64,000 bases of DNA from Lachnospiraceae bacterium (GTDB lineage Bacteria; Bacillota; Clostridia; Lachnospirales; Lachnospiraceae), in assembly GCA_017439675.1 (NCBI GenBank), contig JAFSIQ010000029.1:17428-81427 (forward strand). Direction: 5' to 3'. Shown here piece by piece: positions 17,658 through 26,398 of this stretch. The notes under the pieces are model-generated. The model searched no databases. It was not told the DNA's origin and was given only the letters and a program-made list of their open reading frames with translations. Made by a program: the position numbers and the translations under genes. Position 1 is the first letter of the stretch, and each line of letters starts with the position of its first letter.

Positions 17658-19073
17658 TCATTCCACCATACGCTCTTCCTGCAATTGCCCAAATTTATCA
17701 TCAGCCTTAAAACTATCTAGATACTGCCAAAATTGTCCCTCGCTAGTCCGTTCCTTTGCCCCCACAATATAAACCACATCTGGGTTTTGTGAGTTTTCCA
17801 AAATATAGAAGGACAAATACATCTGCGTACGGTCCAACGCACCACGACCATTCCATGTCACACGATATCCCTGATTTCCATCCACTGTAGCCGTTTCGCT
17901 TTTCAACGTGCCTGACACGCCTAAGGTCTGTTCTAGCACGCTCAAAAATGCCCTTGCACCAAATTCTTTACTGTCACCCTGCAATTTTACATTAGACATA
18001 TCGAAGTAATCTAACAAATTAAAATAGCCATAAGTCTCCTGCAAATTCGTTTCCATATATTCCACCGGATTGGTATCATAATCCTCACTTTTTTCTAGTC
18101 CAACCAATACCATTCCCTCAAAGAGTGCCGCCTCCTTCTCACCAACATCCTCAGAAGCAAAAAACTTCAAATCCGCTTTTGTCTGGAAATCGTCTGCAAG
18201 CTCATAATACCAAACACCTTTATATTCTCTAAATCCCTTTGGGATATTAATGTAGCCTGTGGTTTTAGAGCCCACTCTGTCCTCCACTCCCACAAACTGC
18301 TTCGCCTGAGGTTCACCAGAAGACAGAGAAAATGTCTGCACATAATCCACACACTGTTCATAACCACTGGTAAAAGCTGCTGTCACACAATGAAAAACAC
18401 CTTTTTGTTGCGGATTCTCAATAATATAAGTCTGATACTGATACTCCGTTTCTCCTCGGTTTCCTTTCCACTTCATACTCATCCCAGAAAGACCATTCAC
18501 ATCAACAAGCTCTCCTTCAACAAGCAATCCCTTCTCTCCCGCAGTCAAAAGCTCATTTTCCAAAAGACCGCTCCGAATGCCATCAAACACTTGGTCCATA
18601 TCCAACTTGTTCCTCTTCTTACCATAAAGCTGACTGATGCCATCACCAAAACCAACGTAGTCTTCTCTACGTTTATCAGAGGTAACTAACGACATAATTA
18701 TGTACATCGTTCCCTTCTCATTTTTTAGTTGAACCCCTTCTGCAATCCCATCTGCTCCTCCTGCATAATTGACATCTGCCGGATTAAATGAGCCCGTCAC
18801 ACCAAAGCCTTCTGGCACATCTATATAACCATAAATATTGTTGCCAACCCGCGGTGCATCATCCGAGAAATCCGTCACTGTATCATCAAAGCGGGATGAA
18901 TGGACACTAATCACTCTAACTATCAAAAGGACTAACAGCACGCAAATCACAATCACAATCACTCTTGTAATTAATCTTTGTTGTTTGAAGGCTTTCTCAT
19001 CTGTATATACATTCTCTAAAAAATCTTCCATTTCATACTCTGTAACATTTTTCCGAACTGCATTTTGCTCCAT
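17658..19073 (-). CDS. Membrane-anchored extracytoplasmic protein with two related domains
   Basis: A protein of about 471 residues with an acidic cytoplasmic start, one membrane helix (about 34-55, VIVIVICVLLVLLIVRVI) and a large external part. The external part looks like an internal duplication: GYIDVPEGFGVTG near residue 82 and GYINIPKGFREY near 275 each begin a module of some 190 residues that ends in a related Tyr/Ile-rich segment (YQTYIIENPQ and YLSFYILENSQN). It lies 99 bases downstream of the anti-sigma gene, so it may belong to the same operon and be an envelope target of that system. The start at 19073 (MEQNAV) has GAAGG ten bases upstream; an ATG eight codons earlier is possible. 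No named family was recognised. Confidence 0.65.
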   Translation of the reverse strand: MEQNAVRKNVTEYEMEDFLENVYTDEKAFKQQRLITRVIVIVICVLLVLLIVRVISVHSSRFDDTVTDFSDDAPRVGNNIYGYIDVPEGFGVTGSFNPADVNYAGGADGIAEGVQLKNEKGTMYIIMSLVTSDKRREDYVGFGDGISQLYGKKRNKLDMDQVFDGIRSGLLENELLTAGEKGLLVEGELVDVNGLSGMSMKWKGNRGETEYQYQTYIIENPQQKGVFHCVTAAFTSGYEQCVDYVQTFSLSSGEPQAKQFVGVEDRVGSKTTGYINIPKGFREYKGVWYYELADDFQTKADLKFFASEDVGEKEAALFEGMVLVGLEKSEDYDTNPVEYMETNLQETYGYFNLLDYFDMSNVKLQGDSKEFGARAFLSVLEQTLGVSGTLKSETATVDGNQGYRVTWNGRGALDRTQMYLSFYILENSQNPDVVYIVGAKERTSEGQFWQYLDSFKADDKFGQLQEERMVE

Positions 19074-19172
19074 ATCATCTATACCTTCTCTACCCATAAT
19101 ATCTACTCTTCAACATCTGTCATCATTTCTATATATTTGTCAGTTCCATGCACACGGCGTTCCCTCTAATTC

Positions 19173-19775
19173 TCAATCCTCCGCATCCTTCTCCCAGAGA
19201 ACATACAACACCTTACCATCCTTGTCGCAATAGGAAACCTTACTGAATGGTTCATCGCCAAACAAAGGCTTATCCGGTGCAATTTGTGTGTAAGTCAGTG
19301 GCTCCGTCCAACCCATCCTGAATCTGCCAAATATATTTTCGCCTAGATATAGCTTTATCTCTCCATTCGCATTGTCATCAACAATCACAACATCGCCTCT
19401 ACTAGCAAGGTTTTCACGGCGCAAGAACAATCCTTCCTCCATCTCTACCACTTGCAAGTCCTTCATCAAATCTGGTCCATAGTAAAACACCGGTAAAACC
19501 GTAAGGTCGCAGAACAAAAATGCACCATACAGCCCGAGCATCACTACCACAATCAAGATTGTTCGCATCAATATTTTTTTACGAAGTTTTTTAAATGGAT
19601 TAATATCCCTATCTTCCGCAATTGGCATACTTGTTTTCAATTTCTCTGCCACCGCTTTACACTCGGCACATGTTTCCATATGCTTCTCTAACATCATCTT
19701 ACTATCTTCACTTAAAACATCATCAACATATAATGGTATTAAATCGTTTGCAACATTGCAGTTTACCTCTTTCAT
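19173..19775 (-). CDS. Zinc-type (ZAS) anti-sigma factor
   Basis: A 200-residue membrane protein. The N-terminal domain has the ZAS pattern His-x3-Cys-x2-Cys in LEKHMETCAECKAV (about 29-42), which binds zinc and the cognate sigma factor. One membrane helix follows at about 72-92 (TILIVVVMLGLYGAFLF), then an external domain of about 105 residues. ATG at 19775 is chosen because AAAGGAG lies seven bases upstream. It is directly downstream of the ECF sigma gene (53 bases between), so it should hold that sigma factor at the membrane until an envelope signal releases it. Confidence 0.85.
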   Translation of the reverse strand: MKEVNCNVANDLIPLYVDDVLSEDSKMMLEKHMETCAECKAVAEKLKTSMPIAEDRDINPFKKLRKKILMRTILIVVVMLGLYGAFLFCDLTVLPVFYYGPDLMKDLQVVEMEEGLFLRRENLASRGDVVIVDDNANGEIKLYLGENIFGRFRMGWTEPLTYTQIAPDKPLFGDEPFSKVSYCDKDGKVLYVLWEKDAED

Positions 19776-19828
19776 ACACATACTCCTTTCCACTATGTAA
19801 TACTTTATCTTTGAATACAACAAATTTG

Positions 19829-20335
19829 CTATTTCTTCAAAGCATCTAGTATCTTTGCTTTTGCCCGGTAAAATGTCACCCGTGCCCAGCTTTCCGTCTT
19901 ACCATAAACTTCTGCTATTTTCTGATAGGAGACCTCATGTAGCACTTTCAACGAAAATACAGTTTTATACGGCTCCTCCATATTCTCTAAAATGTTTCGA
20001 ATCTCCTCTGCTTCTTCCACAGCCTCAATTCGATTAATTGCAGGTTCCTCCATATCCGGAACATTGAGAAAAACTTCTTCTTCCACAAACCCAGATACAT
20101 TCCTTTTCTCCTTGCGCAAGTAATTAAAATAATCATTTTTCGCAATCTGACATAGCCAGACCCGAATGTCACAATCCCCACGGAACTTGTGAGCTGCTTG
20201 TATCGCTTTGCAAAACGTATTCTGTGTGACCTCCTCAGCAATGTCCACATTACCGGCGAGAGAACGTGCGTAACAAAATACATCCTTGTAATATCTTCTA
20301 TAAATGATATCCATTTCCTTGTTAAATTGTTTCAC
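19829..20335 (-). CDS. ECF-type RNA polymerase sigma factor
   Basis: A 168-residue sigma factor with region 2 (IYRRYYKDVFCYARSLAGNV, EEVTQNTFCKA, about 11-50) and region 4 (EPYKTVFSLKVLHEVSYQKI, then TESWARVTFYRAKAKILDAL, about 112-166). I set the start at GTG 20335 because GGAGGT lies six bases before it; the longer frame lacks a ribosome site. It heads an operon with the anti-sigma gene and probably the membrane protein at 17658. ECF operons usually activate themselves; a TGTAAC...CGTA pair lies just upstream but with a 19-base gap, longer than the usual 16-17. Confidence 0.9.
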   Translation of the reverse strand: MKQFNKEMDIIYRRYYKDVFCYARSLAGNVDIAEEVTQNTFCKAIQAAHKFRGDCDIRVWLCQIAKNDYFNYLRKEKRNVSGFVEEEVFLNVPDMEEPAINRIEAVEEAEEIRNILENMEEPYKTVFSLKVLHEVSYQKIAEVYGKTESWARVTFYRAKAKILDALKK

Positions 20336-20424
20336 CGTCTCACCTCCTACTAATACGACACACAAAATGATTCCCTGTTACAAATTTTTCGAAATTTCTC
20401 AAACATTTCTCAAACAAGCATGAC

Positions 20425-20450
20425 TCCACTTGGCTCATTGTCAACACAAA
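20425..20450. repeat. Terminator-distal repeat, copy 2
   Basis: 26 bases (TCCACTTGGCTCATTGTCAA plus ACACAA) differ at only three positions from 496-521 and are related to 38780-38801. In each case the repeat directly follows the 3' side of a minus-strand terminator hairpin. Confidence 0.6.
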
Positions 20451-20483
20451 AGGAGCAAACACTTTACAAAAGTATCTGCTCCT
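20451..20483 (-). terminator. Terminator of the receiver-ComFB gene
   Basis: Stem AGGAGCA/TGCTCCT extended by ACTTT/AAAGT; the minus tail is TTTTGTGTT. Confidence 0.75.
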
Positions 20484-20490
20484 CATTCCT

Positions 20491-21138
20491 CTAATTATGA
20501 TTCGGTCTCTTCTTTACCACCTGCGCACAATATGCTATCTGTGTTAATATCTTCAACTTGGCTTCTCTGGATGCAACTTTCTCTGCCTTAGTAATAGCCG
20601 CTCCTCGTTCGCTAGTAACATACTTAGGCTCCAAATGATTCAGAGTCAAGCTTAACAAATCCCTACGGCAAATCGGACAATCACACATCCCCAAGTCTCC
20701 AATATATTCATCAATCTCTGCCTGTAGTAAATCTTCCATTACATTGTGAACCTTTCGATTACTACCTACACATAACAAATTCTGCACTCTCTTCCCCACA
20801 ATGTCAAGGTTAAGCGGTTTCCCAATAATATCGTCCGCTCCCATCTTGAATGCGACCCCGATATCTTCTGATTTCTCTAAGTCAATTATTGTTAACACTG
20901 GTATGTTTTTGTGATTGGAATTATTCCCAACCCAATTGAGCAACGCAAATTCCGTCTTTCTTGAGATATCCAAATCAACAATAATCAAATCAACACTACC
21001 CGCATTATCTTCAAAAAACATCAAACTTTCTTTCCCACTTTGAAGAGACATGCATTCATAATCTTTCTGTAACAACGCGGTCAATGTTTCTTGAACTGCT
21101 GAATCAACATCCAGAAAAAGTATCGTCTTCTTACTCAT
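20491..21138 (-). CDS. Response-regulator receiver fused to a ComFB domain
   Basis: 215 residues. Residues 1-120 are a CheY-like receiver (TILFLDVDSA at the start, phospho-acceptor Asp55 in DLIIVDLDIS, Lys in IIGKPL). Residues about 128-200 are a ComFB-type domain with the signature CDCPICRRDLLSLTLNHLEP and KYVTSERG; the Cys-x-Cys-x2-Cys group could bind zinc. ComFB lies in the late-competence comF operon of B. subtilis, and ComFB-like proteins have more recently been described as cyclic-dinucleotide receptors. The fusion thus may join phosphorylation and nucleotide signals, which is inference. No kinase is adjacent. Confidence 0.85.
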   Translation of the reverse strand: MSKKTILFLDVDSAVQETLTALLQKDYECMSLQSGKESLMFFEDNAGSVDLIIVDLDISRKTEFALLNWVGNNSNHKNIPVLTIIDLEKSEDIGVAFKMGADDIIGKPLNLDIVGKRVQNLLCVGSNRKVHNVMEDLLQAEIDEYIGDLGMCDCPICRRDLLSLTLNHLEPKYVTSERGAAITKAEKVASREAKLKILTQIAYCAQVVKKRPNHN

Positions 21139-21346
21139 CCCAATCCTGTCCCCCTTTGTACATTGTCAGACAAAAATGTGCTGAAGATTACTCTTTTCTT
21201 CACCACATAGGTATATTCTAAAATATTATACAAAAAATGACAAGAATTTTATTCAAATTGTGCAATTATATTATCGACACTTCTCAAATTCCAAACTTTT
21301 CGATATTTAATTCACCTATCCGACTAACCTTTAAGTCTCTCATTCC

Positions 21347-23344
21347 CTACATATCATAATCCCGCAGCGTAATCTTCAACTCTTTCAAACGGTCACGATA
21401 CTCTGCTGCCATCTCAAAGTTAAGCTCTGCCGCAGCCGTCTCCATCTTTTTAGTATATTTCTTAATCTCTGTCTGTAATTCCTTCTTGGTCATGGATTCA
21501 ATATCCTTTTCCCGAAGTTTCGCATTCAATACATCAATATCCTCATCTGTGGATGTGGTGATCAAGTCACGAACCGACTTCTGAATCGTAGTCGGAGTGA
21601 TTCCATGCTCTTTGTTATAAGCATCCTGAATCTCTCGGCGGCGATTGGTTTCATCAATTGCAACTCTCATAGACCGGGTAATCTCATCCGCATACATAAT
21701 AACCCTACCTTCACTATTACGAGCAGCACGACCAATGGTCTGTACAAGGGAAGTTTCCGAGCGCAAGAATCCCTCCTTGTCTGCATCAAGAATCGCAACC
21801 AAGGTAATCTCTGGAATATCTAATCCCTCTCGAAGCAGATTAATCCCCACTAATACATCAAACACACCCATTCGTAAATCACGTACAATCTCAATTCGCT
21901 CTAAAGTATCGATATCCGAGTGTAGGTATTTCACCTTCACTCCTTGGTCACGAAGATAATCGGTCAAATCCTCCGCCATACGCTTTGTAAGGGTGGTGAC
22001 CAATACCTTGTGTCCCTTCTCCACCTCCTTATTCACCTCAGAAAGCAAATCGTCCACCTGTCCCTCTACGGGTTTCACCTCAATCAATGGGTCTAACAAA
22101 CCGGTTGGACGAATCAACTGTTCTGTCCGCATCAACTCATGCTCCGCCTCATAATCCGACGGTGTTGCCGACACAAACATAACCTGGTCTAACTTCTCCT
22201 CAAACTCATCAAATCGAAGTGGGCGGTTATCCATCGCAGACGGCAAACGGAATCCAAAATCCACTAGCGTCTGTTTTCTAGAGCGGTCTCCAGCATACAT
22301 TCCACGAATCTGCGGAACGGTAATATGGGACTCATCAATTATCATCAAGAAATCATCCTTGAAAAATTCCAATAACGTATTCGGTGTAGCACCCGGCTCC
22401 AAGCCTGCCAGAGGTCTGGAATAGTTCTCAATACCAGAACAAAAACCTGTCTCTTTCAACATTTCCATATCAAAATGCGTCCGCTCACTAATGCGCTGTG
22501 CCTCAAGAAGCTTATCATTTTCCTTGAAGTAAGAAACCCTCTCTTCTAATTCCTGCTCTATCTCCTCTACGGCACGCTCTATCTTATCCTGTGCCACTAC
22601 ATAATGGGACGCAGGAAAGATAAATGCACAGTTAATTCCTCTCTTCACTTCACCGGTCAGTGGGTCAAACTCCACCATCCGGTCAATCTCATCTCCAAAG
22701 AACTCCACACGAATCGCATCCTCGAAGGTGGATACTGGAAGAATCTCCAACACATCCCCATGCACTCGGAAAGTTCCTCGCTTGAAATCCATCTCATTGC
22801 GTTCATACTGTATATCAATCAAATCCGTAATCAGCTTATCCCATTCGTAAGTAGCACCCACTCGTAAAGTTAACATCATCTCCTCATAATCCTCTGGAGA
22901 ACCAATACCATAAATGCAAGATACAGAGGAAATAACAATAACATCCTTCCGCTCAATCAATGCTGCCGTGGCAGAATGTCTCAACTTATCAATCTCATCA
23001 TTCACAGAAGAATCCTTCTCGATGTAAGTATCCGTAGATGGTACATACGCTTCTGGCTGGTAGTAATCGTAATAGGAAACGAAATACTCCACCGCATTCT
23101 CTGGGAAGAACTCCTTGAACTCACTATAGAGCTGTGCCGCTAACGTCTTATTATGTGCAATAATCAGAGTAGGCTTATTCAGTTTCTCAATAACATTCGC
23201 CATGGTGAACGTCTTACCAGAACCAGTAACACCAAGCAAGGTCTGAAATTGATTCCCCTCTTTAAACCCCCTCACTAAATCTTCTATCGCCTGTGGCTGG
23301 TCACCAGTTGGCTTAAATTCTGAATGTAATACAAACTTATCCAT
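21347..23344 (-). CDS. uvrB: Excinuclease ABC subunit B
   Basis: UvrB verifies DNA damage and recruits UvrC in nucleotide excision repair. The 665-residue length and motifs are normal: Walker [15 protein letters not shown] (about 35-48), beta-hairpin region [20 protein letters not shown], helicase motif II DESH, motif [11 protein letters not shown], and the C-terminal UVR domain ([18 protein letters not shown]). ATG 23344 is preceded by GGAGAAAGAG; a GTG four codons earlier is possible. A LexA-type box at 23431-23444, about 90 bases upstream, predicts SOS induction. Confidence 0.97.
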   Translation of the reverse strand: MDKFVLHSEFKPTGDQPQAIEDLVRGFKEGNQFQTLLGVTGSGKTFTMANVIEKLNKPTLIIAHNKTLAAQLYSEFKEFFPENAVEYFVSYYDYYQPEAYVPSTDTYIEKDSSVNDEIDKLRHSATAALIERKDVIVISSVSCIYGIGSPEDYEEMMLTLRVGATYEWDKLITDLIDIQYERNEMDFKRGTFRVHGDVLEILPVSTFEDAIRVEFFGDEIDRMVEFDPLTGEVKRGINCAFIFPASHYVVAQDKIERAVEEIEQELEERVSYFKENDKLLEAQRISERTHFDMEMLKETGFCSGIENYSRPLAGLEPGATPNTLLEFFKDDFLMIIDESHITVPQIRGMYAGDRSRKQTLVDFGFRLPSAMDNRPLRFDEFEEKLDQVMFVSATPSDYEAEHELMRTEQLIRPTGLLDPLIEVKPVEGQVDDLLSEVNKEVEKGHKVLVTTLTKRMAEDLTDYLRDQGVKVKYLHSDIDTLERIEIVRDLRMGVFDVLVGINLLREGLDIPEITLVAILDADKEGFLRSETSLVQTIGRAARNSEGRVIMYADEITRSMRVAIDETNRRREIQDAYNKEHGITPTTIQKSVRDLITTSTDEDIDVLNAKLREKDIESMTKKELQTEIKKYTKKMETAAAELNFEMAAEYRDRLKELKITLRDYDM

Positions 23345-23430
23345 CTCTTTCTCCACTTCAAATCAAAATTACTTCTCATAGTATATTCTTATTCAGCATT
23401 CCAATTCTCTTAATTCATCGAACAGTAATC

Positions 23431-23444
23431 CGAACACTTGTTCC
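23431..23444. promoter_or_regulatory. LexA (SOS) box upstream of uvrB
   Basis: CGAACACTTGTTCC holds GAAC-N4-GTTC, the Gram-positive LexA/DinR operator. It lies in the region where the uvrB promoter must be. The B. subtilis uvrBA operon is a known LexA target. Confidence 0.7.
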
Positions 23445-23543
23445 AAGTATATCACTGTTTATCTTCTCTTTCAACTACTTTCAACCGCTTTCAACCGCAA
23501 CTATGCGTTGCGCAATTTCCCTATGTTTGTAAATCTCAATACC

Positions 23544-23572
23544 TTGTCATTTCTATATTTGAGTGCTAAAAT
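23544..23572 (+). promoter_or_regulatory. Promoter of the C-type lectin gene
   Basis: TTGTCA (23544-23549), 17 bases, TAAAAT (23567-23572), about 50 bases before the start codon at 23625. Confidence 0.65.
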
Positions 23573-23624
23573 AATCTCTACGTGACAAACATATCAAATA
23601 TAGTTAATGCAAAGGAGTACACAA

Positions 23625-24347
23625 ATGTTCAAAAAATTCAGTAAACTTATCATTTTTTCGTTGCTAATGGTATTCAGCATGAGTATCACATCCAATGCAA
23701 CTAGTATCAAGGATTCCATCCCGGCAGACGCAGTACGCAATGGTAATCACTATTATTTAATAGTTGAAGAGCGAGGCATTACCTGGGAAGAGGCAAAAGC
23801 CCTGTGTGAAGCACAGAACGGTCACTTAGCAACCATCACATCAAAGAGTGAACAAAAGTTTATTAATAAGCTTAACAAAAATGAAACCCGTTTGTGGATT
23901 GGCGGTTACAGAGATGATAATGGCAAGTGGAAATGGGTCAGTGGTGAAAAGTGGAAATATACCAACTGGGGTGACGGTGAACCTAACAACTCAAGCAATG
24001 TCGTATCCAACGAAAAATGTGTCGCTGTATGGCCACAACAATGGAACGACATGGCAAACACCAATACTGCCGAACAATCCGGCTACATTTGCGAATGGGA
24101 TTTAGGAACTCCTAAGAAGCCAACCATCACCAAGATTAACAAAAAGAAGAAAACTGTAAAGGGTAAAGCAGAAGTTGGCACTACCGTTTATGTTAAAATC
24201 GGAAAGAAAACATACAGTGCCAAGACTAACAACAAGGGCGTATTTACTGTAAAGTGTAAAACCCTCAAGAAGAATGCTATCATCAAGGTATATGTAAAAA
24301 ATGTAAATGACGGAAAGAGTAGCACCGTCACCAAAAAAGTAAAATAA
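23625..24347 (+). CDS. Secreted C-type lectin-like domain protein
   Basis: 240 residues: signal peptide (about 1-26, cleaved near NATS), a C-type lectin-like domain (about 40-160), and a basic C-terminal bacterial Ig-like module (about 163-240, GKAEVGTTVYVKIGKK). The lectin fold is shown by ITWEEAKALCEAQNGHLATI, LWIGGYRD, YTNWGDGEPNN, EKCVAVW, WNDM and GYICEW, including the Cys residues and the WIGG and WND motifs. The EPN triplet resembles the mannose-type calcium-site motif of animal C-type lectins, so glycan binding is possible but unproven in bacterial members. It has its own promoter and terminator, so it is a single-gene unit. Confidence 0.85.
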   Translation: MFKKFSKLIIFSLLMVFSMSITSNATSIKDSIPADAVRNGNHYYLIVEERGITWEEAKALCEAQNGHLATITSKSEQKFINKLNKNETRLWIGGYRDDNGKWKWVSGEKWKYTNWGDGEPNNSSNVVSNEKCVAVWPQQWNDMANTNTAEQSGYICEWDLGTPKKPTITKINKKKKTVKGKAEVGTTVYVKIGKKTYSAKTNNKGVFTVKCKTLKKNAIIKVYVKNVNDGKSSTVTKKVK

Positions 24348-24398
24348 TTACAATTGAAGTGCTCTTGCGAAAATGCTTTTGCACTCCATCACACCAAG

Positions 24399-24437
24399 AA
24401 AGACTTTGATATCATCATATCTATCAAGGTCTTTTTT
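24399..24437 (+). terminator. Terminator of the lectin gene
   Basis: AAAGACTTTGATA pairs imperfectly with TATCAAGGTCTTT and runs into TTTTTT. Confidence 0.8.
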
Positions 24438-24509
24438 GTATTTACTCTTTCTTATACCCATACTTCTCCTGTGAGTTTTTCACATCGCCATCTGTTTACA
24501 TAATTTTCC

Positions 24510-24538
24510 TTTACGAAACCATTTTTTTGCGTTATAAT
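24510..24538 (+). promoter_or_regulatory. Promoter of the FliM-like repeat protein gene
   Basis: TTTACG (24510-24515), 17 bases, TATAAT (24533-24538). The leader to ATG 24719 is about 175 bases and holds a GTTGTGTTGTTATCA...GACATAACAC imperfect inverted repeat; no known riboswitch was recognised in it. Confidence 0.6.
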
Positions 24539-24718
24539 ATAAGAACTATTCCTTATTCTTAGGGCATTTGTTGTGTTGTTATCACTTCCAAAGCATCGTT
24601 GACATAACACATTTATAAGTCATTCTAACACAACATCTTGTGCAGAAAATAAGATTTTTACAAGGACGACCACAATTTACAGAATATACAGGGGCGTTAC
24701 TAGGCGGAGGTATCACTT

Positions 24719-26290
24719 ATGAACAAACAGGAAAACAAGTTGGCACTTTCGGTGCTAACCACATTAATTTCAGGAATTGCATTAATTTACACATTAATTA
24801 TGTATCACAATATCATATTTGCCGTAATGGGCATGAGCTTATTGTTTTTGATATGTGCGTACATTTTAACCCAGAATATCATTTCCTTTACCCTAGCGAA
24901 GAACAAAATGATGAACAGCCAGTTAAAGGATTACATCAATGATATTTCTGAACAACTAGAAAACATGAGCGGTGCACAATCGCAGCTTGGAAAGGCTACT
25001 TTTCTCTACACCAAACAAGCAGCTCAAACCGTTGCCACCTTGGAGAACAATTACATGGAAAGTCAGGAAGCACTTTACAAAAACCTCACTTCCATCTCCA
25101 ACGCCCAGAACAAAGCAACTAAGTTAATGATTAAATATGATCAGAATAATACCACGAAAGTAATTTCCACCATTAAGGAATTGAGAAACCAATTAAGCGA
25201 TACTATGATTCAGGGATTTGACCAGATTCAGCCGAACAACGCAGAGGTAATTGGTGCCCTAGAAGATATTGTAACCTATTTGAAATCTCAGCCAAATGTG
25301 CCTGACCAGACCTTGAGTTTACAACTTAACAATGTGGCACACGAATTACAGAACATTTCCAATAGCATGCAGCATTTCCAAATGCCGGTGCAAAATGTTG
25401 TACAGGCTGCTCCGCTTCAGACCGCAACTCCAATTACAGAAACCTCTGCAGCTGAAACCATAGCTCCAACTGCAGAAACAACCTCGGTTGCAGAAACCGA
25501 TTCCGTTGCAGATATAGCTACTGCACCGGTTGAAGAAAACATATCAGTTGATACAACTACCTCGGTAGTAGACACAACGCCTACTGTGTCAAATGATGAC
25601 ATCGCTGATTTATTTGCATCCATGGAAGAACCGACAGTTGAAGCAGAGGAAAACACATTAGCTGACGTTGCAGAACAACCAGCATTGGAAACACTCGTAT
25701 CGGAAAAACCAGTTGCTGAAGAAGCAACGGTAGCACCAATTTCAGAAGACCCGAACAAGCAGTTATCCGCAGATGAAATCGCTGCACTATTTGCCGCTGC
25801 AGAACCGACGCCAAAGAAGGAAGCGGAACTGGCACCAAGCGCAGAAGAAACGACCAAAGAAGAACCATTTACCCCTACCTTTACAGTGGTTGGTAAATCG
25901 GATGAATATATGGAAGAGCACAAAGAAGATGTAGTATCTGCTCCAACAATTAGCGATATGAGCGATGACCCGAACAAGCAGTTGTCTGCGGACGAAATCG
26001 CTGCACTATTCGCTGCTGCAGACCCAGCACCAAAAAAAGCGGAAAAGCCAATTGTGGAAGAAATGAAAACTCCTACATTAGATGATCCAAACAAGCAACT
26101 TTCTGCTGACGAGATTGCAGCATTATTTGCCGCCGCAGAACCGGCTCCAAAGGCAGAGCCTTCCGAAGAGGAAATGGCAATGGATGCTGCATTGGCCAAT
26201 GCACAACCTAGCGTAGCTCCTATTTCAGACGACCCAAATAAGCAATTATCCGCAGATGAGATTGCGGCACTATTTGCAAGTCTTGGATAA
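24719..26290 (+). CDS. Membrane protein with four near-identical FliM-like LSADEIAALF peptides
   Basis: 523 residues. Two membrane helices (about 9-28 and 31-52) are followed by a helical, coiled-coil-like region (about 60-225) and a long acidic Thr/Glu/Ala/Pro-rich tail (about 230-523). The tail carries four copies of DPNKQLSADEIAALFAAAEP or a close variant (starting near residues 344, 417, 456 and 504; the last ends the protein as ...ASLG) and one degenerate copy near 294 (NDDIADLFASMEEP). The core LSADEIAALF strongly resembles the N-terminal LSQxEIDALL peptide of FliM/FliY that binds phosphorylated CheY, so the tail may be a docking array for a receiver-like or other partner. That role is inference. 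It has its own promoter and a shared terminator. Confidence 0.7.
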   Translation: MNKQENKLALSVLTTLISGIALIYTLIMYHNIIFAVMGMSLLFLICAYILTQNIISFTLAKNKMMNSQLKDYINDISEQLENMSGAQSQLGKATFLYTKQAAQTVATLENNYMESQEALYKNLTSISNAQNKATKLMIKYDQNNTTKVISTIKELRNQLSDTMIQGFDQIQPNNAEVIGALEDIVTYLKSQPNVPDQTLSLQLNNVAHELQNISNSMQHFQMPVQNVVQAAPLQTATPITETSAAETIAPTAETTSVAETDSVADIATAPVEENISVDTTTSVVDTTPTVSNDDIADLFASMEEPTVEAEENTLADVAEQPALETLVSEKPVAEEATVAPISEDPNKQLSADEIAALFAAAEPTPKKEAELAPSAEETTKEEPFTPTFTVVGKSDEYMEEHKEDVVSAPTISDMSDDPNKQLSADEIAALFAAADPAPKKAEKPIVEEMKTPTLDDPNKQLSADEIAALFAAAEPAPKAEPSEEEMAMDAALANAQPSVAPISDDPNKQLSADEIAALFASLG

Positions 26291-26312
26291 TAATTTACTC
26301 AATACAAAAACA

Positions 26313-26356
26313 AAACCCAGTGGTATACGAAATAACTTTCATATATCACTGGGTTT
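26313..26356. terminator. Bidirectional terminator between convergent genes
   Basis: AAAACCCAGTG (26312-26322) and CACTGGGTTT (26347-26356) form a 10-bp stem with T-rich tails on both sides, serving the genes ending at 26290 (+) and 26399 (-). Confidence 0.8.
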
Positions 26357-26398
26357 ATTTTCGTTTTCTATATGCTTAGCTTACAAGTCAAGATATTC

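Noticed and set aside
20340-20390. ECF-type self-activation promoter TGTAAC...CGTA before the sigma gene
   Set aside because: The gap is 19 bases, longer than the usual 16-17, so it was not listed as a promoter.
25417-26199. Long open frame (260 codons) on the minus strand inside the FliM-like repeat gene
   Set aside because: It mirrors the repetitive Ala/Glu-rich coding sequence, has no ribosome site and low-complexity composition; the plus-strand gene has promoter, ribosome site and terminator.
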